64,000 nt of DNA from Cyclonatronum proteinivorum (GTDB taxonomy: Bacteria > Bacteroidota > Rhodothermia > Balneolales > Cyclonatronaceae), in NCBI RefSeq assembly GCF_003353065.1, contig NZ_CP027806.1, positions 1,753,353 through 1,817,352 of the forward strand, written 5' to 3'. Positions within the stretch are counted from its first letter, which is position 1. Every line of letters starts with the position of its first letter. Below are positions 1 to 8,051 of this stretch, piece after piece. The position numbers and the translations under genes were made by a program. A model generated the notes under the pieces. It was given only the letters and a program-made list of their open reading frames with translations, was not told the origin of the DNA and searched no databases.

Positions 1-75
1 GTGCTGAGTCAGCTCACCGGCGCGCCCGATCCGCACCGTCATCCCTTAGCGAAACCGCAGCCGCATGTCAGCTAA
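1..75 (+). CDS. C-terminal end of an unidentified protein (partial)
   Basis: Frame 1 is open from the window edge to a TAA at 73-75, giving 24 residues rich in Pro and His. The stop overlaps the ATG of the next gene at 65 by 11 bases, the close coupling expected inside an operon, which is the main reason to believe the frame. The fragment is too short for any family call. Confidence 0.45.
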   Translation: MLSQLTGAPDPHRHPLAKPQPHVS

Positions 76-1039
76 GCGCAAGGGGGCCGCCATACTGAAA
101 GCCGCCGGAGCCAAAATCAGGCAGCTGCTTGAACATCCGGTCCTCAACCAGATCAAGCCCGTCTTCAGCCGGCTGCTGCTGTTCGTCATCCTCGGCCTTG
201 TGGGCTGGCAGCTTTACGCCATCGGCCCGGCCGAAATCCTGCGCAACCTGCCCGTGCAGCCGCTGTTCTACCTGCTGTTTCTGCTCACTTTTTTCAGCCT
301 GCCCGTAGCTGAAGTCTTCATTTACCGGCAGGTCTGGGACGTGCCGCGGCGTCACCTGTTTGGCCGCCTGCTCAAGAAAAAAGTCTTTAACGACGAAGTC
401 GCCGGCTACAGCGGGGAAGTCTTCCTGAGTGTATGGGCCAAAAACTACCTCGGCATCGGACACCGCGAAGCCCTCAAAAATGTGCGGGATAACAATATCC
501 TCTCCGCCCTGAGCAACAACTCCGCGGCCCTGCTGCTGCTCGGCGCCGTCAGCACGCTCGGCATTGTGGATTTGAGCACCTACCTCGGAGAGGTAAAACG
601 CTGGCAGTGGGGTACAGGCGCGCTCGTACTTGTGCTGCTCGTCATCCTCTTTTTCAGCCTCCGCCGCTACCTCTTCGCCCTGCCTGCCCGCAAAGCCCTA
701 AAAGTCTTCGGGATTTACTTCACCCGCTTCCTCCTCCACAACAGCCTCATGATCATGCTGTGGGCCGTCGTAATCCCGGAAGTGTCGATCCAAACCTGGC
801 TGCTCTTTGTTACGGTCATGATCGTGCTCAACCGCATTCCCCTGCTGCCCAGCCGCGACCTCGTCTTCCTGATGGTCGGCATCGAGCTCGCCAAAACCTT
901 CGAAGTCGCCACCGCCGCCATGGCCGGCATGCTGCTCGTGTACAGCGCCCTCAAAAAAGGCACCAACCTCGCCCTCTACCTCTGGATCACCTGGCGCGAA
1001 AAAAACGCCCCAACCCAAACGCAAGCGACCGAAGTCTGA
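65..1039 (+). CDS. Polytopic inner-membrane protein, unknown function
   Basis: The product has 324 residues, a basic N-terminus and about seven hydrophobic segments (roughly residues 33-52, 63-85, 150-170, 182-200, 220-240, 245-260 and 285-305). The layout loosely recalls the membrane part of lysylphosphatidylglycerol-synthase-like or flippase-like proteins, but no diagnostic motif was recognised, so no function is assigned. It overlaps the end of the upstream frame and is followed by a terminator-like hairpin at 1094-1130, so it is probably the last gene of an operon that begins outside the window. Confidence 0.75.
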   Translation: MSAKRKGAAILKAAGAKIRQLLEHPVLNQIKPVFSRLLLFVILGLVGWQLYAIGPAEILRNLPVQPLFYLLFLLTFFSLPVAEVFIYRQVWDVPRRHLFGRLLKKKVFNDEVAGYSGEVFLSVWAKNYLGIGHREALKNVRDNNILSALSNNSAALLLLGAVSTLGIVDLSTYLGEVKRWQWGTGALVLVLLVILFFSLRRYLFALPARKALKVFGIYFTRFLLHNSLMIMLWAVVIPEVSIQTWLLFVTVMIVLNRIPLLPSRDLVFLMVGIELAKTFEVATAAMAGMLLVYSALKKGTNLALYLWITWREKNAPTQTQATEV

Positions 1040-1093
1040 CGCGCCGCCAGCACACCCTGCTCCGAAAAGATGATACAAGCATGGCCTCCATTT

Positions 1094-1130
1094 AACCCGC
1101 CTCCCGGGTTACCCTGCTTTTTTATTTTTT
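1094..1130 (+). terminator. Rho-independent terminator
   Basis: AACCCG (1094-1099) pairs with CGGGTT (1105-1110) across a 5-base loop, and T-rich sequence follows. It lies just after the membrane-protein gene ending at 1039. The T tract merges with the start of dispersed repeat copy A. Confidence 0.55.
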
Positions 1131-1212
1131 TGGGAAAATTTCGTGGGCATCACTGTTTTTCGTGGCAGCCCAGCGCTTCCAAATCATAATTTGAGTCCCT
1201 TGCTTTTTTTGG
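1116..1212 (-). repeat. Dispersed intergenic repeat, copy A (diverged)
   Basis: This is the most diverged of six copies of a roughly 95-bp element. Read on the minus strand it starts near a CCAAAAAAAGCAAGG block and ends in a CCCAAAAAAATAAAAAAGCAG block. On the plus strand it keeps GGGCATCA followed by CT, where most other copies have GAGCATCA. See the finding on the repeat family. Confidence 0.6.
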
Positions 1213-1393
1213 ATGTAGCCACAGCTGAGCATGCGATGTTTGAAGAGATGATAAGGTAGTGTGGGGGGGTGGTAAATCGAAAAATGGGGCGTAACCGGAC
1301 GCCGATTTACGCCTGCTAACATCGGGAATTTGCTTCAAATCCTGATTAAGCATGCGAAACTAAATAGTTGTTTCTGCCATGAAATCAAATAAA

Positions 1394-1458
1394 TGACAAG
1401 TTTTCTTGACACGCTCCTTTGTAAAGCATACTTTACGCATGACAAGAATACTTGTCAT
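1394..1458 (+). promoter_or_regulatory. Three tandem operator-like palindromes around a promoter
   Basis: Three inverted repeats, each with a 4-base spacer, stand in a row: TGACAAG-TTTT-CTTGACA (1394-1411, one mismatch), GTAAAG-CATA-CTTTAC (1421-1436, perfect) and ATGACAAG-AATA-CTTGTCAT (1439-1458, perfect). A TTGACA box (1406-1411) and a TACTTT box (1429-1434) sit 17 bases apart inside the array, so protein bound here would cover a promoter. The array lies 25 bases before the ATG at 1484. The XRE regulator encoded at 1950 is the obvious candidate to bind it and control its own operon; that is inference. Confidence 0.6.
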
Positions 1459-1483
1459 TTCTGTCCCTTCAAAATACCATCTT

Positions 1484-1957
1484 ATGAAAGCACTCCTTCC
1501 CGCCTCATTCCGAAAACCCGGTTGGATTATCTTCTCCAACTTCAGCCTCTTTGGCATTATCCTCATGTTCTTTAACATCGAACCGGACTGGCTCAATGTG
1601 ACCCTGTTTGCCGTGGTCACCACGGATCAGGTCGTGTTCGGTGCCGATCAGTACTTCACCTTCACCCGCACCAATATCGTGACTGAACTCACGGCTACGG
1701 GCATCATCGTCGGCGGACTCATGCTGGCGTTTGCACGTCGCGAACAGGAGGACGAGTACATCCTCAAAATCCGGCTTGAAAGCCTGCTTTGGGCCGTGTA
1801 CGCCAACTATATCGTGCTGCTGCTTGCGATTTGGTTTGTGTTCAGCACGCCTTTCTTCACAGTGATGATTCTCAACATGTTCACGGTGCTCGTCATTTTC
1901 ATCCTTCGGTTTGAGTGGGTGATGTTCCGCCTCAGCCGGGAGAACCGAGATGAATAA
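1484..1957 (+). CDS. Small integral membrane protein paired with an XRE regulator
   Basis: The product is 157 residues with four hydrophobic segments in two hairpins, separated by a charged loop with an ARREQEDE stretch. Upstream in-frame starts at 1406 and 1442 fall inside the palindrome array, so ATG 1484 is preferred. The stop at 1957 overlaps the XRE gene start at 1950. Membrane protein plus small XRE regulator is a widespread two-gene module in bacteria, but the role of the membrane partner is generally unknown. No family motif was recognised. Confidence 0.8.
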   Translation: MKALLPASFRKPGWIIFSNFSLFGIILMFFNIEPDWLNVTLFAVVTTDQVVFGADQYFTFTRTNIVTELTATGIIVGGLMLAFARREQEDEYILKIRLESLLWAVYANYIVLLLAIWFVFSTPFFTVMILNMFTVLVIFILRFEWVMFRLSRENRDE

Positions 1958-2156
1958 CCGTGTAAAGGAAGTCCGAACCGCGCGGGGCATGACCCAAAGC
2001 GAGCTGGCCGGGAAAATTCAGGTCAGCCGCCAAACCATTTATGCCATCGAATCCAGCAAATACGTGCCCTCCGTAGTGCTTGCGCTCAAAATAGCCGCCA
2101 TCTTCGAAACGACCGCCGATGCCCTCTTCGATCTCGAAGATTCCGACTGGAAGTGA
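1950..2156 (+). CDS. XRE-family helix-turn-helix regulator
   Basis: A 68-residue protein that is little more than one XRE/Cro-type HTH domain: RTARGMTQSELAGKIQVSRQ covers helices 1-3 and TIYAIESSKYVPS the recognition helix and turn. It ends in an acidic tail. The length is typical of the minimal XRE regulators that autoregulate with a co-transcribed membrane protein. It overlaps the upstream membrane gene by 8 bases, so the two are translationally coupled. It probably binds the palindromes at 1394-1458. Confidence 0.9.
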   Translation: MNNRVKEVRTARGMTQSELAGKIQVSRQTIYAIESSKYVPSVVLALKIAAIFETTADALFDLEDSDWK

Positions 2157-2225
2157 TCCGGCGGCATGCCGTTTTTTGGTATTTTAAGAGACGAATGCTA
2201 CCCCGTGAATCGCCTTTAATTTTTT

Positions 2226-4142
2226 GTGATGATAACTCCTTCTGCTTCTGCCAAATTAGTTGCCCTTTTCCTGCTGCTGTTTTTTAGTGCGGCTTATTTT
2301 TTCGGGGGATGTGCTCCCAAACCTGACGCGCCGCCTGCCCTGGATTCCGTGCCCGAGTGGGCGCAGGAAGCGATCTGGTATCAGATTTTTGTGGAGCGCT
2401 TCCGGGATGGGGATCCATCCAACAATCCGACCCTCGAAACGGTCGAAGGTTCGTGGCCGCACAACAAACCTGCAAGCTGGCAGCCCACCCGCTGGACGCA
2501 GGACTGGTACGAAATGGAAGACTGGGCGCTCGAAAGCGGCAAGGAGTTTTACCGCACCGTGCAGATGCGGCGCTACGGCGGCGACCTTCAGGGGGTGCTC
2601 GACAAGCTGGATTATTTGCAGGACCTCGGCATCAACGCCATTTATTTCAATCCGCTCAACGATTCGCCCTCCCTGCACAAATACGACGCGCGAAGCTATC
2701 ATCACATTGATGTCAATTTTGGTCCCGATCCGGAAGGGGACCGGGCTTTGATGGCAGCCGAAGATCCCGCTGATCCCGCAACCTGGGTGTGGACCTCGGC
2801 TGACCGCCTCTTCCTGCAGGCCGTGGAAGAAGCCAAAAAGCGCGGCATCCGCGTGATTATGGACTATTCGTGGAATCATACGGGCATCACCTTCTGGGCG
2901 TGGCAGCATATTCTTGAGCATCAGGCCGATTCCCCCTTTGCGGATTGGTATCAGATCGACAGCTTCGATACCGATTCGACCTCCTTCAGCTATCCCGGTT
3001 GGGCAGGGGTGCCGGAGCTGCCGCAGTTCCGGCGCTACGACTCCGTGGAGGAGTTCGCGCACGGCGATCTCATCCCCGGCAATTTTCACCCCGAGCTGGT
3101 GAAGCACATTTACGCGGTCACTGAACGCTGGCTGGCACCCGATGGCGATGTGAGCCGCGGCGTTGACGGCTTCCGGCTCGATGTGGCCGAGCTCATCCCC
3201 GTTGATTTCTGGCGGGAGTACCGGGCTTTTGTGCGGGGCATCAATCCCGAAGCCTACCTCGTGGGCGAGCTGTGGTGGGCGGAATGGCCCGATAAGCTGA
3301 TGGATCCGACCGAGTGGCTGCAGGGTGATATTTTCGATGCGGCGATGAACTACCGCTGGTACCGTCCGGCGCGGCAATGGCTTGGCGGAGGCGCACCGCC
3401 GCTGGAAACGCCATCTGCGTTTGTCCATCACCTCGATTCAGTTTCGGCGGGCTTGCGTCCGGAAGTACTGCGGGCACAGATGAACCTCACCGCGAGTCAT
3501 GACACGCCCCGTTTCAGTACCTCGATTTACAATCAGGCGAACATTAACAAATACCGCGTAAATCCCCGCGAAGACGCAGGCTACAAAATACACCGGCCTG
3601 ATGAGCGAACCTGGCGGGATGTCCGCCTGATGCTGGTGCATCAGTTCACCTGGCTCGGTGCCCCGCACATCTGGATGGGTGATGAGCTCGGCATGTGGGG
3701 CGCGGATGACCCCGACAACCGCAAGCCCCTGATCTGGCCCGACCTGGATTTTGATGATGAAGTGACCCATCCGTTCGGGCTTGAGCGTCCCCGCGACCGG
3801 GTCGTTGCCGATATGGATCTGCACAGCTGGTACCGGCAGCTCATACACCTGCGCCGCGATAACCGCGTGTTTTCGCTCGGTGACCTCCGCTACGTGGTGG
3901 CCGACGATCACCGCAACGTGCTCGCCTACGAGCGCACCCTCGGCAAAGATTACGCGCTCGTCATCATGAACAACAGCCATCAGCCCGCGGATATCGAGCT
4001 CATGCTCCCCGAGAACATCGCAGCCCGCGGCCTCACAGATGCCCTCGGCACGGATGTCCTTTCATGGAACATCCGCAGCGATAACCGCCTTCAGCTGCTG
4101 ATTTTGCCAAAGTCCGGCGCGGTGCTCATGGCCCGGGATTAG
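2226..4142 (+). CDS. GH13 alpha-amylase-family lipoprotein
   Basis: The 638-residue protein begins with a lipoprotein signal (hydrophobic 11-26, lipobox FFGGC with Cys29), so it should be anchored in the periplasm or outer membrane. The (beta/alpha)8 GH13 regions are clear: DLGINAIYFNPL near residue 140, GVDGFRLDVAE with nucleophile Asp319, VGELWW with acid/base Glu348, and ASHDTPR with Asp426. The EAIWYQIFVERF opening and the DSPSLHKYD region resemble the neopullulanase/cyclomaltodextrinase group, so it likely acts on alpha-glucans or maltodextrins. Start is GTG 2226 or ATG 2229. It seems to stand alone. Exact substrate cannot be told. Confidence 0.92.
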   Translation: MMITPSASAKLVALFLLLFFSAAYFFGGCAPKPDAPPALDSVPEWAQEAIWYQIFVERFRDGDPSNNPTLETVEGSWPHNKPASWQPTRWTQDWYEMEDWALESGKEFYRTVQMRRYGGDLQGVLDKLDYLQDLGINAIYFNPLNDSPSLHKYDARSYHHIDVNFGPDPEGDRALMAAEDPADPATWVWTSADRLFLQAVEEAKKRGIRVIMDYSWNHTGITFWAWQHILEHQADSPFADWYQIDSFDTDSTSFSYPGWAGVPELPQFRRYDSVEEFAHGDLIPGNFHPELVKHIYAVTERWLAPDGDVSRGVDGFRLDVAELIPVDFWREYRAFVRGINPEAYLVGELWWAEWPDKLMDPTEWLQGDIFDAAMNYRWYRPARQWLGGGAPPLETPSAFVHHLDSVSAGLRPEVLRAQMNLTASHDTPRFSTSIYNQANINKYRVNPREDAGYKIHRPDERTWRDVRLMLVHQFTWLGAPHIWMGDELGMWGADDPDNRKPLIWPDLDFDDEVTHPFGLERPRDRVVADMDLHSWYRQLIHLRRDNRVFSLGDLRYVVADDHRNVLAYERTLGKDYALVIMNNSHQPADIELMLPENIAARGLTDALGTDVLSWNIRSDNRLQLLILPKSGAVLMARD

Positions 4143-4147
4143 GGCGA

Positions 4148-4830
4148 ATGTCGAGATGTGCGACTCCTTCGGAGTCGGTAATCGGTTTATTCTGGCTTTA
4201 TGCTATAAACATGCAATTCCTTCGGGATTGGTCGCTCTGCTGGTTTTGGGGATATTTGGGAGTTCGGAAAGCTGTTTTGGTTTTGGTCGTCATCCATTCT
4301 CCAGGCTTGAGGGCTTTAGAAAATGGTATGAATGGGGATGTCTTTCCAAGATCGACCCCGAACGGGGTCGCATGTTTATAGCAAAGGAGGGTGGCGATAA
4401 GGCTTGCGACCCGGAACGGGTCGAACGGGTGCGTTGTGGTGCGGTTTTGTTCGGGAATGTGGGACTTCTTCGGAATCGGTGCTGTTATTACTGCGGTTTG
4501 TGCTATAAACATGCAATCCCTTCGGGATTGGTTTTTGGGCAAGTTGCGGGGATGTTCAGAAGTTTGAAATGCGGTTTCGGTTTTGCGCTGGATCCATTTT
4601 CCTGCGCATTCAAGATTTTAGAAACGGGCTGTTGTTCCAAAATCGACCCCGAATGGGGTCGCATGTTTATAGCAATGGAAGGTGACGAGAATTAGGGCGA
4701 CTCGGAATGGGTCGAACGGGTGGGGTGTGCTGCGGTCATGTTCGGGTATGTGCGACTCCTTCGGAGTCGGTGCTGTTGTAGCTGCTGGTTGATGCTATAA
4801 ACATGTAATCCCTTCGGGATTGGCTTTTGA
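4148..4830 (+). repeat. Tandem palindromic repeats, three units of about 295 bp
   Basis: Short palindromes recur in the same order: GACTCCTTCGGAGTC (near 4160, a decayed form near 4461, and 4752), GCTATAAACATG followed by AATCCCTTCGGGATT (near 4200, 4502 and 4794), and GACCCCGAACGGGGTC followed by GCATGTTTATAGCA (near 4353 and 4643). The spacing of the first element is about 300 then 291 bases. The CTATAAACATG and CATGTTTATAG blocks are themselves mutual inverted repeats. The long open frames here are artefacts of the repeat and are not annotated as genes. Confidence 0.8.
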
Positions 4831-4885
4831 ATTGATTATGGAGATGAGGAGTGCGTAAACTTGTTTTCTTTACAACTGTCCTGAT

Positions 4886-4927
4886 TTAAGGGTCCACTCC
4901 AAGGTTCATGTCAATTAGAAATCTCAT
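4886..4927 (-). pseudogene. Truncated DUF5615 (PIN-like) toxin remnant, 13 codons
   Basis: The frame reads MRFLIDMNLGVDP then stop. MRFLIDMNL is the usual N-terminus of DUF5615 PIN-like proteins, which are encoded just after DUF433 antitoxins. Its ATG overlaps the DUF433 stop as ATGA, the normal coupling of such pairs. Similarity ends after residue 9. What follows (4880-4903) reads like an insertion-sequence terminus and then the palindromic repeat array, so the rest of the toxin has been lost. Confidence 0.7.
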
Positions 4928-5154
4928 AACGCGTTAAGCGGTTGCTCAATCTCATTTACCCGCCAAGCGGCATATTCTAAAGCCTGTTGGATATCTTTTT
5001 CTTCGAGGTAAGGATATAGCGATAAAATTTTTTGTACGGAATGGCCTGCAGCAATGAGACCTACAATAGTACCGACTGTAATTCTCATTCCTCTTATTGT
5101 AGGTTTTCCTCCCATTACAGCCGGATTAAAATGGATGCGGTCAAATTTTTCCAT
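4924..5154 (-). CDS. DUF433 antitoxin-like protein
   Basis: A 76-residue DUF433 protein. Typical features are the N-terminal FNPAVMGGKPTIRGMRITVG segment, then GLIAAGHSVQKILSLYPYL and a helix ending ALEYAAWRVNEIE. DUF433 proteins are small winged-helix-like antitoxins of VapBC-type pairs with DUF5615 partners. Here the partner start codon overlaps the stop but only 13 codons survive, so this is an orphan antitoxin. Confidence 0.85.
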   Translation of the reverse strand: MEKFDRIHFNPAVMGGKPTIRGMRITVGTIVGLIAAGHSVQKILSLYPYLEEKDIQQALEYAAWRVNEIEQPLNAL

Positions 5155-5420
5155 AGTTTGATGCCTGTTGTATGGTTTAGATCACTATCGTTTGGATTAA
5201 TGTACAATAATCCATTCCCAAAAAAATGATTCAGCTTGAAGAGCATGTTTCATCCAGTTGTTCCGGGTAACTTCTTCACGAGGCTTAAAGCATGCTGATT
5301 TGGCCTTCTGTATTCTCAGGCAGCAAGGCTCATATTTGAGTTACCGATGCATAGTAAGCATCCCACCAACTGCATCTTTATCTGCATAGTTTTGGTTTTG
5401 TAGCTTGCGCCAAAAAAATT

Positions 5421-5717
5421 ATGGCTACAACGAAAGAACAACGCATGTTTGCCTTGGTAGATCAGTGGCGTGCCAGTGGTGAACTTCAGGCTAACTTTTG
5501 CCACCGGCACCAGATTACCACATCCACCTTCAGCTATTGGGTGACCCGTAAAAATAAGGCGGAGCAACAAACTAATAATAGCGGGTTCGTGCAGGTTGAA
5601 CCCGCCGGGCCTGCACCGAAAGCCGGTCAGGTCGAACTGACTTATCCCAACGGGGTACGCCTTCGCGTTGATGGTGCGGATGTGGCTTTCATTAGCAAAC
5701 TAATCCGGGTCTGGTAA
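5421..5717 (+). CDS. tnpA: IS66 accessory protein TnpA
   Basis: A 98-residue protein with the IS66 TnpA layout: an N-terminal helical HTH-like part containing FCHRHQITTSTFSYWVTRK, a variable linker, and a C-terminal VELTYPNGVRLRVDGADVAF segment. It is required with TnpB for transposition in characterised IS66 elements, although its biochemical role is not settled. tnpB follows after a 2-base gap. Confidence 0.92.
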   Translation: MATTKEQRMFALVDQWRASGELQANFCHRHQITTSTFSYWVTRKNKAEQQTNNSGFVQVEPAGPAPKAGQVELTYPNGVRLRVDGADVAFISKLIRVW

Positions 5718-5719
5718 CT

Positions 5720-6088
5720 ATGTTTGGTCTCAACAGTACCCATACCTACCATTTATACCGCAAGGCCTGTGACATGCGCAAAAGTTTTGACGGACTCAGC
5801 GGGCTTGTTCGCAACGAGCTGGGGCGTGAACCCGCATCCGGTGACGTCTTTGTCTTCGTCAACCGCAGCCGTACTCTCATCAAGTTGCTGCAATGGCAGT
5901 CAGGCGGATATGTACTGTACTACAAGCGGCTGGAACAGGGTACCTTTGCCGTACCTGCCCTTGGGGCTGACACCACGCGGATTCGCTGGCCCGAACTGGT
6001 GGTGATGATTGAAGGGATCAAGGTGGAACACAGCGGGAAGCTGCCGTGCAACCGGCTTAAAAATGAGCCAGAACAGGCCGGTAATTAA
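5720..6088 (+). CDS. tnpB: IS66 accessory protein TnpB
   Basis: A 122-residue protein with the family hallmarks CDMRKSFDGLSGLV near the N-terminus, FVNRSRTLIKLLQW and the YKRLEQGTF segment. Length and position between tnpA and the DDE transposase are standard. The function in the transposition complex is unknown. The ORF is intact. Confidence 0.93.
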   Translation: MFGLNSTHTYHLYRKACDMRKSFDGLSGLVRNELGREPASGDVFVFVNRSRTLIKLLQWQSGGYVLYYKRLEQGTFAVPALGADTTRIRWPELVVMIEGIKVEHSGKLPCNRLKNEPEQAGN

Positions 6089-6189
6089 AAGACTAAAGCC
6101 GGAAAAAGTCAGACAAATAAGAAGCAAAAAACAATTAAAAGCCTTCTTTTTTTTGTATTATAAGAGCATGTTATTGCTTATCTTATTGG

Positions 6190-7701
6190 ATGCAAATAAC
6201 ACTCGAAAATATGTCCAAAGCCCAGCTTATTGATCACGCCAATAAGCTGCAGAAAACCGCTGATGTGCTGCAGGAAAAGCTCGCCCGCAAGGACGAACTG
6301 ATTGCCCAATTACAGCGCATGCTGCATGGACAAAAAAGCGAGCGCTTCGAGCTACCCAAAAACCAGCTGCCCCTTCCCTTTGAACCCGCCCCCGCTCACA
6401 AGGCTCAACAAGCTGAGGTCCACGAACAGAAAATCAGCTATGTGCGCACCAAAACAGCACGGCCGAACCACAAAGGACGGCTGAAGCTGCCGGATCACCT
6501 GCCCGTAGAGGAGGTGGAAATCTACCCCGAAGGTGACCTCTCTGAGATGGTATGTATAGGCAAAGAAGTGACCGAAGAGCTCGATCTCAAGCCTGCATAC
6601 CTGTTTATTCGCCGGTACATTCGTTACAAGTATGCAGATAAGTCCGCCGAAGCCAATCCAATCCATATTGGCGAACTGCCCGAGCGGGTTATCGAAAAGG
6701 GTATTCCGGGCGCGGGGCTGCTGGCAAGCATTCTTATTGATAAATATGCTGACCATCTGCCCTTATACCGGCAGGTGCAGCGCTTGCGGCGGCAGGGCGT
6801 AGATATAGCCCGTTCCACCATCGAAGGCTGGACACGTCAGGGCCTGGAGAAGCTGACCATTCTCTACGATCACCTTGTAGCCGAAACCAAGTCACAAGGC
6901 TACCTCCAGGTAGATGAAACCCGCATAAAAGTACTGGAATCCAACAAAAAAGGCGCCGCGCATCAAGGCTGGTACTGGGTATATTACGCCCCGATCAACG
7001 GTAGTGTACTGTTTGAATACCAGCCTACCCGCAAGCGGGCCGGGCCTGAGAAGATGCTTGACGGATTCCGGGGCTATTTACAAACCGACGGCTTCACCGC
7101 TTATAAACGTTTAGGCGCCACACCGGGGATCACTCCTTTGGGGTGCTGGGACCATGCGCGGCGTAAGTTTGACAAGGCATTGACCAACGATGCCGCGCGG
7201 GCGGGCTACGTTTTGACGCAGCTACAACAGCTGTATGCCGTAGAGCGCATGGCTCAAACCAATCAGCTCACCCCCGCTGAGCGCAAAAAGCTTCGGCTCG
7301 AACAGAGTCTTCCGGTTATCAATGAACTGGGTAAGTGGATCCCTCAGGAGTACAAAAAAGTGCAGCCCAGAAGCGCCATTGGTCGGGCCCTGGCCTACTG
7401 CATCAACCAGTGGGATCAACTGTGCGAATACCTGATGGACGGTCATCTGGAGATTGACAACAACCCGGTAGAGAACGTGATTCGCCCCGTAGCACTGGGG
7501 CGCAAAAACTACCTGTTCGCTGGTTCACACGAAGCTGCCCAACGCGCGGCTATGATCTACTCCTTACTGGCCATTTGCAAAAAACATCAGGTTGACCCCT
7601 ACAAATGGCTGCGTCATACCCTGCAAAATATCAGCACCACCAGGTACAACGAAGTGACAAGTTTGTACCCTCAGAACTTTAAAGCAACATGTAGTTCGTA
7701 G
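6190..7701 (+). CDS. tnpC: IS66 DDE transposase TnpC
   Basis: The 503-residue protein starts with a coiled-coil/leucine-zipper-like region (about 10-45), then a DNA-binding and zinc-finger-like region, then the RNase-H-fold catalytic core. Likely catalytic acids are in YLQVDETRIKV and YLQTDGFTAYK, with a glutamate in the C-terminal IDNNPVENVIRPVALGRKN block. A C-terminal IS66 domain follows (FAGSHEAAQRAAMIYSLLA). Length is normal and the stop lies 9 bases before the element's right end. Confidence 0.95.
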   Translation: MQITLENMSKAQLIDHANKLQKTADVLQEKLARKDELIAQLQRMLHGQKSERFELPKNQLPLPFEPAPAHKAQQAEVHEQKISYVRTKTARPNHKGRLKLPDHLPVEEVEIYPEGDLSEMVCIGKEVTEELDLKPAYLFIRRYIRYKYADKSAEANPIHIGELPERVIEKGIPGAGLLASILIDKYADHLPLYRQVQRLRRQGVDIARSTIEGWTRQGLEKLTILYDHLVAETKSQGYLQVDETRIKVLESNKKGAAHQGWYWVYYAPINGSVLFEYQPTRKRAGPEKMLDGFRGYLQTDGFTAYKRLGATPGITPLGCWDHARRKFDKALTNDAARAGYVLTQLQQLYAVERMAQTNQLTPAERKKLRLEQSLPVINELGKWIPQEYKKVQPRSAIGRALAYCINQWDQLCEYLMDGHLEIDNNPVENVIRPVALGRKNYLFAGSHEAAQRAAMIYSLLAICKKHQVDPYKWLRHTLQNISTTRYNEVTSLYPQNFKATCSS

Positions 7702-7868
7702 CGCGGATACGATGCATAAACACTGTAGGTGCAGCATATCTGCAATTCGCCCGGTGTTGCAGTTTTTTTGCAACAGTCAGGTATTTGCAGTTTTTCTGCA
7801 ACGCGTTGCTTTTTTTTAAGCGCAATGTGTGCTAAATACGCAATTATTTGTTGCACTACATTCCCTAA

Positions 7869-7964
7869 CCCCAAAAAGCAAGGCGCCCTGAGACTGATTT
7901 GGGAGGCCTGTTACCAATACTGCTGACCGTGATGCTCTCGGAGTTTCCCCCAAAAAAATAACAG
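7869..7964 (+). repeat. Dispersed intergenic repeat, copy B
   Basis: It runs from CCCCAAAAAGCAAGGCGCC through CTGAGACTGATTTGGGAGG to a variable middle, then GTGATGCTCTCGGAGTTTCC and CCCCCAAAAAAATAACAGG. Both ends share a CCCAAAAA block in the same orientation. It lies between the IS66 insertion and the methyltransferase gene. Confidence 0.8.
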
Positions 7965-8051
7965 GCTGGTATAGCGAGGGATTCGGACGTAATCGCCCGG
8001 ATGGTTTTACCGGCTTCCTGTAGGGCTTTTGTGGGGGAAGGAGGGATGGAA

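Larger units (their letters stand above)
5354..7710 (+). mobile_element. Complete IS66-family insertion sequence
   Basis: The element is 2357 bp and carries the standard tnpA-tnpB-tnpC set. It is bounded by an 8-bp direct repeat GATGCATA (5346-5353 and 7711-7718), the duplication size expected for IS66. The terminal inverted repeats are imperfect: the left begins GTAAGCATCCCACCAACTGC and the right, read inward, begins GTATCCGCGCTACGAACTAC. All three genes are intact, so the copy may still be mobile. The insertion point is intergenic. Confidence 0.88.

Noticed and set aside
4148-4695. Open frames of 77, 179 and 114 codons in the palindromic array
   Set aside because: They translate the repeat (CYKHAIPSGL and DPERGRMFIA recur), have no Shine-Dalgarno and exist on both strands.
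4880-4903. IS3-like terminal sequence beside the truncated DUF5615 gene
   Set aside because: It resembles an IS end from memory, but there is no transposase and no partner end in the window, so no element is annotated.
7869-7964. TPP-riboswitch-like CTGAGA in the dispersed repeat
   Set aside because: The rest of the TPP consensus is missing and the copies are not upstream of thiamine genes.
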